Origin: Pelagomonas calceolata
Taxonomy: Eukaryota; Sar; Pelagophyceae; Pelagomonadales; Pelagomonadaceae
DNA: 64,000 nucleotides
Assembly (NCBI GenBank): GCA_918797485.1
Contig: CAKKNE010000002.1
Location: forward strand, 4,864,501 to 4,928,500
Direction: 5' to 3'
Under the pieces are notes generated by a model. That model ran no database searches. It had not been told where the DNA came from and saw nothing but the letters and a program-made list of their open reading frames with translations. The translations under genes and the position numbers were made by a program. Positions 1 to 8,322 of the stretch are shown in pieces (position 1 is the first letter of the stretch; the number at the start of each line of letters is the position of its first letter).

Positions 1-1104
1 CGCGCGTGTCGGCGCCGTCGGCGGCGAGGGCATCGCCATGGCCGGCGCGCCGTTCGGCGACCCCTGGGGCGGCGGCGTCAGGCTCCAGGACCCCGCAGGC
101 GACGGCCGCGTCGGCGGCGAGCCGGGCAGCGCGGCCTGGACCGGGGCCATCGCGAACGGGTCCGCGGCCGGCGCGGCGAACGGGTCCGCGGCCGCTGGTG
201 GCGACGCGAAGGGGTCCGGCGCGGCCGCGGGCGGCGCCGGCGCGCCGGGCGGCGGCGCCAGCGCGAAGGCCGGCTGCGCGGCGGGCGCGGCGGGCGGCGG
301 CGCCAGCGCGAACGGCTGCGCGGCCGGCGGCGGCGCCAGGGCGACGGCCGGCTGGGACGCGGGCGGCGCGGCGAAGGCGTCTCCAAAAAGATCCGGGGCG
401 CTCGGCGGCGGCTGCGCCTGGAGCCGGGCGTTCTCTGCTCTTAAACGAGCGATCTCGGCGTCGCGCGCGTCCGTCGGCGCGGCGGCGCGCGGCGCCACAT
501 TAAACTGGGGCGCCGGCGCCGCCGCGGCGCCGCGGTGCGTCGTCGCGAAGCCCTGGGGCTCGGGAGTGCCCTTCTTCTTGGCGCCGAACGAGATGGAGAT
601 GCGGCGGCGGCCGTCCGCGGGCGGCGCCGGTTTTGGTGGCGCGGGCGGCGGCGCCGCGGCGAAGACTGGTGCTGGTGGAGGCGCCACGGGGCGCGGCGCG
701 GGGACCGGCGGCGGCGCCGGTTGGCCGCCCGCGACCCAGGCCTTGTCGACGTACTTGCGCGACAGGAACCGTTTTAAAGCTTCGCGCGGCGCGCCCGCCG
801 GCGGCTCGCCGTCGCTTTGAGACCAGCGCGCGAGCCAAATTTTTCTTGAAGCTTCATTCCCGTGCTGCCGTAAACCTCGCACCTCGTCCGTCTCGAACTC
901 GGCGAGCGACACGCTCTTCAGCTTGTTGTCGGGAAAGAGCTCGCGGTGCGCGTTCGCGCAGGGCTGGCAGACGAAGGTGCGGAAGGCGATGCAGGCGACG
1001 GTCGGGCCGCGCGCCGCGCAGTCCGCGCAGCGCCGGTTGCCCTCCCGCTTCAGGGCGTCCTTGACGGCGCGCGTGTTGCGGTCTATTGTTTCTTGGGAGG
1101 GCAT
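1..1104 (-). CDS. ArfGAP-domain protein with DPF motifs (3' end beyond the window)
   Basis: This is the start of a GTPase-activating protein for Arf-family small GTPases, acting in vesicle budding. The ATG lies at 1104 and the frame stays open to the left edge (368 codons). Residues ~25-47 carry the ArfGAP zinc finger CADC-x16-CQPC. It is followed by the family continuation ANAHREL, SVSLAEF and HGNEASRKIW. After residue ~130 the chain is Pro/Ala-rich and low-complexity, with a short Leu/Arg/Glu helix and three DPF tripeptides near the edge. DPF motifs in AGFG/SMAP-type ArfGAPs bind adaptor ear domains, which suggests clathrin-linked trafficking (inference). The low-complexity part also yields long spurious frames on the plus strand. 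The zinc finger makes the family call firm; the subfamily is not settled. Confidence 0.85.
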   Translation of the reverse strand, partial: MPSQETIDRNTRAVKDALKREGNRRCADCAARGPTVACIAFRTFVCQPCANAHRELFPDNKLKSVSLAEFETDEVRGLRQHGNEASRKIWLARWSQSDGEPPAGAPREALKRFLSRKYVDKAWVAGGQPAPPPVPAPRPVAPPPAPVFAAAPPPAPPKPAPPADGRRRISISFGAKKKGTPEPQGFATTHRGAAAAPAPQFNVAPRAAAPTDARDAEIARLRAENARLQAQPPPSAPDLFGDAFAAPPASQPAVALAPPPAAQPFALAPPPAAPAAQPAFALAPPPGAPAPPAAAPDPFASPPAAADPFAAPAADPFAMAPVQAALPGSPPTRPSPAGSWSLTPPPQGSPNGAPAMAMPSPPTAPTRA

Positions 1105-1494
1105 CGCGTCCTGCTTTTTTTGCGGTCGCTTGGCTGGTGTCTTTGGACTGGCTCTCCTTTTAACTGGGGCGCTCGCTTCGCCTTGCGCTCGCGAGTGCGG
1201 GTGCGCGGCGGGAACGTGCGCTTCTGTAAGCGGTGATCCAACCGTGGGCTGTGTAAAACCGCGACCACAGCTTTTTTTTTTGTGGAGCGCTAGTGTGTTA
1301 CAGCCTGCAGGCACGCTAGGTTTTCATATTGCCAGCCGCGGCGCCTCACCAACGAGCGCGTTCCGGCAGTCCCTGACGGCCTCGAGAGATTGATAGCTGC
1401 ACAGCGACAGCCCACAGCGACGAGCAGCTCTCGCACGCACGTATATTTCAAACTAGAGGTCCCGGCCTCACCGCGCAGCCGGACGCCGTAGACC
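1105..1494. other. Divergent intergenic region between ArfGAP gene and PSF1
   Basis: This 390-bp stretch separates two divergently transcribed genes. It holds a T-run near 1271 and one long-spaced copy of the promoter palindrome. I see no RNA gene or further coding potential. Confidence 0.6.
1289..1319 (-). repeat. Promoter palindrome, copy 1 (long-spaced variant)
   Basis: The arms GCTAGTG and CGCTAG enclose a CTGTAACA core read on the minus strand. The loop is about 8 bp longer than usual because of a PstI-like CTGCAG insert. It lies 5' of both flanking genes, about 175 bp from the PSF1 start. Confidence 0.6.
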
Positions 1495-2106
1495 ATGGCC
1501 GAGGCCTCCCCCGCGCGGCGCTTACTAGAACAAATAGAACGCTCCTCACGAAACGCGGAAGAGCCAGTCGGCGAGTTCAGCGACGAGGCCATGAGCCAAC
1601 TGAAAGCCGAGTGCGCCAAATTGTATAGCGAAGTCTTGAGACTCATGGACGGCGGCGACGCGCGCGTCGCGGATTTACCGGACGCGACGAAGGCTTCTTT
1701 GGTGGTTCACCACCAGCGCGTCCTGCGGAACAAGGAGTGCGCGCTGTTTTACTTGCGCGAGCGGCTCGAAGTGTTAACTAGATTGCGCTGCGAGGCCGGC
1801 TCCAATCTGCCCCGCAATGTAAGGAGGCACTGCTCGCCCCAGGAGTCGCAGTTCAACGCCGCCTACGACCAGCTGTACCAAGACTTCTGTCGAGCGTCGC
1901 GACTCGATCCTAGAGATTCATTGAAGCCGCCGCGCGATCTATATGTGGAAGTGCGGTGCAACGTCGACTGCGGCGACGTCCAGACCAAGCACTCCGGGAC
2001 GGTGCGCATGGACAAGGGCACGTCGCACTTCCTGCGGCGCGCGGACGTCGAGCAGCTCATCGCCCAGGGCCTGGTCACGCACGTGACGACTGGTGTAGCA
2101 CCCTAA
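1495..2106 (+). CDS. PSF1: GINS complex subunit PSF1
   Basis: PSF1 is a subunit of the GINS heterotetramer, which joins MCM2-7 and Cdc45 to form the replicative helicase in the nucleus. The 203-residue length matches eukaryotic PSF1 (about 200). Family features run in order: an acidic N-terminal helix with EAMSQLKAEC; the central LRNKECALFYLRERL block, matching the LLRNRRC-x-AYLYDRL signature; the 'GSNLPRNVRRH' segment; and the C-terminal small beta domain beginning near residue 146 with PPRDLYVEVRCNVD and ending in FLRRADVEQLIAQGLV. No intron is needed. The stop lies 10 bp from the stop of the converging dehydrogenase gene. Confidence 0.93.
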   Translation: MAEASPARRLLEQIERSSRNAEEPVGEFSDEAMSQLKAECAKLYSEVLRLMDGGDARVADLPDATKASLVVHHQRVLRNKECALFYLRERLEVLTRLRCEAGSNLPRNVRRHCSPQESQFNAAYDQLYQDFCRASRLDPRDSLKPPRDLYVEVRCNVDCGDVQTKHSGTVRMDKGTSHFLRRADVEQLIAQGLVTHVTTGVAP

Positions 2107-2116
2107 GTTGCTGAAC

Positions 2117-2956
2117 TTAGAAACCACCCATCCCCCCCGCGATATCATTCTCTCGGTTCGAGGACGAGGGCTTCTGGTACTCGAACCCGTTGCACGTCAA
2201 ACCCCCGTCCACACACAATATTTGTCCGGTCACATAAGGCGCCGAACAGAGGTAGGCGACGGCCTGACTGACGTCGGACGGCTCGCCGACCCTTCGCAAA
2301 GGTGTCCTCGCTTCCACCGCTGCTCGGAAATCGGAATCATCCAAAAGAGGCTCCGTCAGCTCCGTGCGGATGAACCAGGGGTCCACGCTGTTCACCCTCA
2401 CCTGGCAGGGCCCCCACTCGCACGCTAAATATCTAGTGAGATGATCCAAGCCGGCCTTCGAGACCGCATAAGCCACACCCGTGTGGTCGCAGCAGACGCC
2501 CGAGATCGAGCCGATGTTCACAATACACCCGTTTCTTTCCTCGAGCATGGCTTTACAGTCGCGACACAGGAACACGGCCGCATCTAAATTTGTTTCTAAC
2601 ACTGAGCGGTAGTCGCCCTCGTCGAGCTCCGTCGTCGGGCCTCTGACGTTCGTCCCGACGTTGTTCACGAGGATATCTAAACCTCCTGTGGTCGCGATGG
2701 CGTCGACAAAAGCTCTTCTCCCTTCTGTCGTGCGCACGTCGGCCGTTACTGCCACAACATTTTCGAGCTCTGCCAATGAATCGACGTTGCGCGCGCAGGC
2801 GATGACCGTGGCACAGCCCTGGCGCAGGAGCTCGTCGACGACGGCCCTACCTAATCCGCGCGACCCGCCCGTCACGGCGGCGATGCGGCCGTCGAGGGGT
2901 TTCGGTTTTGCGCTAACCGTCGCTAGGACGAGCCATGCGAGCGTTTGGGTGCGCAT
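2117..2956 (-). CDS. Short-chain dehydrogenase/reductase (tropinone-reductase-like), signal peptide
   Basis: This is a classical SDR oxidoreductase using NAD(P)H; the substrate cannot be read from sequence. From the ATG at 2956 the protein has 279 residues. A hydrophobic N-terminus (MRTQTLAWLVLATVSA) looks like a signal peptide, so it may act in the endomembrane system or plastid. The Rossmann motif is TGGSRGLG. The structural NNVG motif follows, then the catalytic Ser in IGSISG and the Y-x3-K in YAVSK. The C-terminal VTGQILCVDGG block is typical of tropinone-reductase-like members. An upstream GTG at 2995 keeps the frame open but would bury the signal peptide, so the ATG is preferred. Confidence 0.88.
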   Translation of the reverse strand: MRTQTLAWLVLATVSAKPKPLDGRIAAVTGGSRGLGRAVVDELLRQGCATVIACARNVDSLAELENVVAVTADVRTTEGRRAFVDAIATTGGLDILVNNVGTNVRGPTTELDEGDYRSVLETNLDAAVFLCRDCKAMLEERNGCIVNIGSISGVCCDHTGVAYAVSKAGLDHLTRYLACEWGPCQVRVNSVDPWFIRTELTEPLLDDSDFRAAVEARTPLRRVGEPSDVSQAVAYLCSAPYVTGQILCVDGGLTCNGFEYQKPSSSNRENDIAGGMGGF

Positions 2957-3168
2957 GGCTGCTACACGCGTCTTGCTCCGGCCTGGGTGCGACACGCGTC
3001 GGTGCTCCGCCCTGCAAGTGGTGCAAGTGCAGTGGCTGTCACTGCGCTTGTGAATCCAGCCGAGCGCTGCGATTTCGGTCTTACCGGCTAAAATTAGAAG
3101 TGTGTGTCCGTCAGAGGCTGGTGAGTATCGATAGCGCCCCCAACCCGCTCGAGCTGAAACCGAGTGGT

Positions 3169-3192
3169 GCTAGCGTCGTGTAAGACACTAGC
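3169..3192 (+). repeat. Promoter palindrome, copy 2
   Basis: A GCTAGCG arm, a GTGTAAGA core and a CACTAGC arm, followed by CAATCTGCC. It lies ~213 bp upstream of the dehydrogenase start and downstream of the exchanger 3' end. Confidence 0.75.
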
Positions 3193-3273
3193 AATCTGCC
3201 TTTTTGGCTCCTCGCGTACAAGCTCGCATGAACAAGGACTCTAGGACCGAATTTACTCTGAGAAAGGAGCGAC

Positions 3274-4980
3274 CTAGTCGAAGCCCATCGCCTCCAGCCC
3301 GGCGACGAGGACGACGGAGGCCGGGTAGATCGCGAGGATGAGCGCGCCGTCGACGGGCGTCAGCGTGCCTTTGCGCGCGAAGACGGCCACGGCGAGCTGG
3401 ACGAAGACGATGGACAGCGTCTCGGCCGTGTACTGCCAGGCAATTCCTTTGAAGTAAACGAGGCCCATGAAGATCGCGAGGCAGAACGTGTTGTTCATGC
3501 AGGCCGCGCCTTCTAACGCTGCGAAGGAGATGGTGATGGAGGTCTGGGTCTTCTTGCCCGCGTAGTACATCGATGCTAATAGTTCTGAGGCGTTCGAGGC
3601 CAACGGAGCGAGTAAGAAGGACACGTAGAAGGCCGGCACGCCCGTGCGCACGCCGATCTCGGACATGACGTCGACCATGGGGTCGCTGAAGACCACCACC
3701 AACGCCGTGCCCAGGAAGAGCTTCTGGGCCGCTCTCGACTTGATCACCTTCTGTTGGTCCGCCGGGCTGAGATCTTGGATGTCCTCCGGGACTTCTTCAT
3801 CCTCCTCACCCTCGTCGTCGTCCGCACTGCTTCCAGAGCGCTTGATGGCCTCGCCGACGGCTCTCGAACCCTCGCTCTCGTGCGACCGTCGGTGGACGTG
3901 CGACCAGATACCAGTGACAAATTCATCGAAGTCGATCGTGCCGTTCTTGTCATGATCTAATTCATCGAAAATAGCGTCCAACGCCGCAGGCGGCGGGTCC
4001 TCGCCCAAATCGTGGAACACTGCCTTAATTTCACCCTTGTCGAGGTGGCCGTCGCCGCTCTGGTCGAACTTCTTGAAGAAGGGTCGCACGACCTCGCTGA
4101 TCTTGGCCTTGACCACATGATCTAGGCCAGAGGTCGTACCGTAGCCTCCTTCATTCCCTCCCGCGAGAGGGTCCTGGGTGGCATAAACTAATCCAGCCAT
4201 GGCTCCGGCCAGCGACACTTGACCAGACGCCAGCATGGTCTTCATGACCGCCTCCTGCTTCTTCTTCTGCACATCTTGCGCATGGGAAGATGAGACTTGA
4301 TAGTACAAGTAGGAGACGAACCCCCCTAGCGTCGTAACTAAACCCAGCAGAGCCCAGGACTTTTCATTTTCGGCCACTTCGGCCCTCGAATCGCCGGCCA
4401 TGAAGAAGGCCGGGCCTTGAATAATAACATACGACACGAGGGTCATGACCATGATGTTGGCTCCAGACTTGACCTGCGGGCCCGGAGAAACTCCACATTC
4501 GGTGGGGCCCCGGTTGGCCCCTAACTTGGGCTTCCGGGCATAATTCGCCTTGCCCTCCGCATCTAAATCCACGCGACCCGCCCATAATGAGAGGGCCCAC
4601 GGGACCGTGAGGAGCATAATCGTACTACCAGCCAAGGCTCCCACACCAACAGCCAGGTTCTCCTGCGCCTCCTCGACATCACCCAATCCGGAAAAGAGCA
4701 TGATCGCGCCGTCGGGCACGGCGCCTAGGACTGGTAAAACGCAGCTCCCAACAATGCCCGCGATGCTCGGCACCAGCAGCAATAGGTCCGAACCCTCACT
4801 AATCAGGTTCGAGGCGAAGTAGAGCACGTACCCATAGGAGAGGAAGAGCCACAATAGGCCGCTGTCTCCGATGTCGTCCGGCTCTCTGCGATGGGGGCGG
4901 TGGTTGCTGCGAGGGAGTGGGCGGGGCGGGGGCGGCGCGCGTAGGGAGGGAGGGTGCACTCACATGGCCGGGAACCCCAT
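3274..4980 (-). CDS. EF-hand sodium/calcium-exchanger-like membrane protein (NCL type)
   Basis: This is a predicted cation/Ca2+ exchanger of the CaCA superfamily with a cytosolic calcium sensor, resembling plant NCL proteins. Two hydrophobic halves carry exchanger alpha-repeats: GAVPDGAIMLFSGLG with VGALAGSTIMLL, and APLASNASELLASMYY. Between them sit two canonical EF-hands, DQSGDGHLDKGE and DHDKNGTIDFDE, at roughly residues 285-350. The gene needs a tiny first exon at 4980-4964 encoding MGFPA plus two bases. It is joined across a 78-nt intron (4963-4886, GTGAGT...CAG) to the exon running to 3274, giving 542 residues. This removes the arginine-rich leader that the continuous frame would give. 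Whether Na+, H+ or another ion is exchanged is not readable. Confidence 0.87.
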
Positions 4981-5337
4981 GTTGCGGCGCCTCTCGCGTG
5001 CGCGCGCGGGCGTGGGGCAGCCCGTGCACCGCGGCAGCGAGGAACTGACTGCAGCTTAAAAAGAATTGCCGGGGGTGTTTGTGGTGTTGTGCGAGGTCGT
5101 CGGGGGCGGCGCAAGTGAGTATGGTGACCCTTCGGACTCGTCTTTGGATGGGGGCACTAGCGCCTCTCACCACAGCGGATGTTGCTCTCCCCACGACGTG
5201 AGCAGCATAGTGGACGTCGCGCGCAACGCAACGCGGTTCGAGGAGCGTCGCGGACGCTCTCTCGCGCCGCTCTCTCCCATCTTGTGCCACTGCCAGGGAG
5301 CGCGTTCGCCGAACGCACTCTCTCAGGGCAGCCCACT
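4981..5337. other. Divergent intergenic region
   Basis: This is the shared 5' region of the exchanger and an acidic unknown protein. A partial CACTAGCG half-palindrome occurs near 5155, without its partner arm. I find nothing else. Confidence 0.5.
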
Positions 5338-6333
5338 ATGTCCACAGCGGAAGACGCGCGGCGCCGGGGTCCGGGCAGCCTCGACAAAATGTCCGCAGCG
5401 CCGGAAGACGCGCGCCCGGCGCCGGGGACCCCGGTGAGGCCCAGTCCAGGCACAACAGTCGTCACCCCGACGAAGGTCGGTCCCGACGAGTGGCGCCGCG
5501 ACGGCGTCGGCGGCCACACGCCGGAGGACTTCTACGCCAGGGCCGCGGAACTCAAGGGCGCGCCCACCACACAACGCGGCGCCGGCGTAGGAGTGGTGGG
5601 ACTCACGCACGAGCTCAGCGAAAAGGACGCGGAGAGTTTTTATGTTCAGGTCGCCGACCTGAAGGGCGACGCGCACGCGGAGCGGACGCGGCGCGAGAGG
5701 GAAGAAAGACGCCTGTCCATGGAGCGCGAGTTCCGGGAGATCCTGCCGCACACGAGCATCGGCAAGCGGCGCGCGGGCTGGGAGGCGCCTGTCTACTGGA
5801 AGGACAAGGACCCGAAGGCGCCGCCGCCGGACGCGAGCGGCGGCTCGGACGCGGCCGCGCTCTGCGCGGCGGCGGCGGCCGCGCGGCGCGAGGCCGCCGC
5901 GGCGCGGCTCAGGCCTGACGAACCGCGCGCGGCGCCACCGGTAGATAGGGCTGTCAGCGCGGCGGCGTACGACATTGGAGATGCCATAACGAGGCCGAAA
6001 GCGCCCGAACCGGATCACGCGCCCATCGAATGGGTCGCGCCGCCGAAGCGCCCGACGTCGCCCGACGGCTTCGACTTCTTCCCCGACATCGACGAGCGCG
6101 ACGACAATAACAGGGCGCCCGCGCCGCCGCCGGGCGCGTGGTGGTGGGAGCGCCTCGCCCACGGCGTCCAGAACTGCGGCCCTCTCATTGAGGCCTGCGG
6201 GGATCCTTGCCACACGGTCGTCGACGACGACACGTACCCGGCGCCCGCTGGCTGGAATCCGCCGCCACGCGTCTCGCGGCGGGGCGCGTCGCCGCCGCGG
6301 GCGCCGCCGTCGGGAGGTAAGGGCCCTGCATAA
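5338..6333 (+). CDS. Unknown protein with two FY-x-(Q/A)-x-A-(E/D)-LKG motifs
   Basis: I do not recognise this 331-residue protein. The chosen ATG at 5338 (CACTATGTCC) follows a long 5' stretch; the frame is open upstream to 5179, but that leader reads like noncoding DNA. Two related short motifs occur at residues ~65-74 (FYARAAELKG) and ~101-110 (FYVQVADLKG). After them come a charged helix (RTRREREERR), an Ala-rich stretch and a Pro-rich acidic C-terminus with several Trp residues. No membrane segment or signal peptide is visible. The stop is 14 bp from the stop of the converging receptor gene. It may be a scaffold protein, but no function can be assigned. Confidence 0.6.
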   Translation: MSTAEDARRRGPGSLDKMSAAPEDARPAPGTPVRPSPGTTVVTPTKVGPDEWRRDGVGGHTPEDFYARAAELKGAPTTQRGAGVGVVGLTHELSEKDAESFYVQVADLKGDAHAERTRREREERRLSMEREFREILPHTSIGKRRAGWEAPVYWKDKDPKAPPPDASGGSDAAALCAAAAAARREAAAARLRPDEPRAAPPVDRAVSAAAYDIGDAITRPKAPEPDHAPIEWVAPPKRPTSPDGFDFFPDIDERDDNNRAPAPPPGAWWWERLAHGVQNCGPLIEACGDPCHTVVDDDTYPAPAGWNPPPRVSRRGASPPRAPPSGGKGPA

Positions 6334-6347
6334 TTATACATACAAAG

Positions 6348-8007
6348 TTACTTGCCTTCGGGAAACACGAGGTCGCCGTTGGCCATGTGTTCCTCGAGGG
6401 CCTCGACGAGTCCGCCGAAGTACAGCTCCGGGAAGACCGTCTCCCGGCACCAGTCCCGCGCTCCGGCGTCGCCCCCGCACTCCCGTGACCCTCGCTTGCG
6501 GCGCCGGAGCTTGTCCAGCGCCGACGACTGAAGCGTGTGGAAGCTCCGCGACGTGAGGATCTTTTCTAGCGTCGGACGCGGGGAAGAGCGCGATGTCGAC
6601 CGCACCGACAGCTCCGGTGAAGGTGGCACCGTCGCTTCCAAGAAGCGCACGGTCGTCGGCGTCGCGGAGGAGCGGACGGTGTGGGAGGAGTCGTCCAGAC
6701 CGGGCGGCGGCGGGGGCGGTGCCGCCGAGAAGCGCCGGCGCGACCGCGGCGTTGTCGCTTCGGCTTGTCGCAGAGCTCGCGCGTAGAGGCCGAGCACGTT
6801 GTCCACGATTTTTTCCTTGTCGTCCTCCCGCGAGAAGTCTCCCTCAAAGACGCGCATCGCGGCGTCGTACCAGTCGCGGCGGCCGGCGATGGGCGCCAGG
6901 CCGGCGTCATCATACACATACATCGCGGCGGCGCCGCCGGCCTTGTTCATCATCGCCCACATTTCTAGCCGGCACCACCCGCGCGCGAGGTACGTCGACG
7001 CGTCGACGCGCTCGCCCGTGTCCCGGTGCAAACCGCTCGGACACACGGCGACGAAGTAGCGCGCCGCGTTGCTATAGACCGCGAGCGAATTGCACGCGGC
7101 CGCCTGCGACGTCCGGTTCCGCTGCGGCACGGACGCGTAGTCGCACCACAGATAGATTTCTTCGACTCCGCACTTCCTTTGTATGGCCTGCGCCGCCCCA
7201 CAAATCGCGGTGAAGTGCGTGCCGTCGGGATCGGGTTCGTCTCTACCCAACCACTGGTGGCTCACGAACAGGATCGGGTGCGACGAGGCAAATTCTACAA
7301 CATCGTCGTAATTGTCGAGGAACACGAGGTCGCCGCGCACCGCCTCGTGCGGCGGCAGGCGGCCGAAGCGTCGTAAGGACTCTAACGAGAACACGACCAT
7401 GGGATGTTCACACGTGTGCACGGCGTCCACTGCTCTTTGTAGTCGCAGGAGGCGGGCCTCGTCCATCTCAGTTCGTGCAGCCTTCGCCTCGCGCCAGGAG
7501 GCCCACGCAGTACAAAAACACATGTAGAGCGCTATGACCATCGCGAGACACGCGATGCCGATAAGCAACGCAATAAACCACGTCTGGTGGGTGAAGCCGC
7601 GGTCGCGGTTCCGGCTCCTACCACCTTCAGTCCCGTCATCAAGGGTATGCTGGATGCTCAACTGCCACCGTTCCTTGTTGTCCTTAATCCAGGAGCACGC
7701 TGCGTCGCGCATCGACGAGGATTCGCGACACGGCGGCCTGGACCTGGCTCGAGAGCCAGTTCCCAAATTCGATGACCACCGGCTCACGGTTGCGCCGGAT
7801 CCCGGCGAGGCCCTTGTCCTCGCGGAGGGAATTCCACTCCTCACCCAGACACGGCTCGCACTTTTCCGCGACGCAGCCGAGGCGCGGCCGCGTGTCGTCG
7901 AAAGCCACATCGTTGAGTTGCGACGGCCAAGCTCGCGGCGCGGGGCAGGGGGCGTGCTCGGCGACGGCGAACCGGCACGCCGCCAGGGCGATTGCGAGCC
8001 ACCACAT
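6348..8007 (-). CDS. Single-pass membrane protein with cytosolic TIR-like 'SHQW' domain
   Basis: This looks like a type I membrane receptor. Exon 1 (8007-7744) starts with a signal peptide (MWWLAIALAACRFAVA) and a short Cys-containing ectodomain with C-x2-EKCEPC. An 82-nt intron (7743-7662, GTCCAGG...CTGGATTAAGG...CAG) removes an in-frame stop and keeps phase; a second acceptor lies 12 nt further on. Exon 2 (7661-6348) gives a transmembrane helix (WFIALLIGIACLAMVIALYM), then a domain with FVSHQWL, IYLWCDYASVPQ and YLARGWCRLEMW. Families with this SH-x-W / W-x-DY-x-x-(V/L)PQ / RGWCRLE pattern are common in algae and oomycetes and have a TIR-like fold. The tail is Ser/Arg-rich. The predicted protein has 525 residues. 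The ligand and any NADase activity are unknown. Confidence 0.72.
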
Positions 8008-8322
8008 CCGTCACTTCATTGAGCTTGAATTAGCCTCAGGAGTCTCGAGCGGTCTGGCCAAGTCTTGCCGTGTTTATTTATATTTATGACGAGCGAGCGG
8101 CGAGCTCAGGCCGGTATCTTATTGACTTGGCGCCGCGCCAGCTAAATGCGGAATGCCGCGTACCACAAAGTTATACTACCTCGAGCACCCCCCTACTCAG
8201 GGCCTACTGTACACAAGCCCTGTTTTGGAGGTTGCTTTGCTAAGAGCTACGCCGCGCCACCAAGGCGACTTCGGGGAATGCGTGACCGAGGTTTAAAACA
8301 CAAACCAAAAAGTTACACAAGA
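8008..8322. other. Intergenic region upstream of the TIR-like receptor
   Basis: This is 315 bp between the receptor 5' end and the importin 3' end. It contains AT-richer patches (around 8060-8090 and 8290-8320) that may serve the importin 3' end. No copy of the promoter palindrome is present. Confidence 0.5.

Noticed and set aside
38-820. 260-codon plus-strand Gly/Ala-rich frame at the left edge
   Set aside because: The minus strand encodes an ArfGAP with its zinc finger and DPF motifs in the same DNA; the plus frame is its low-complexity shadow.
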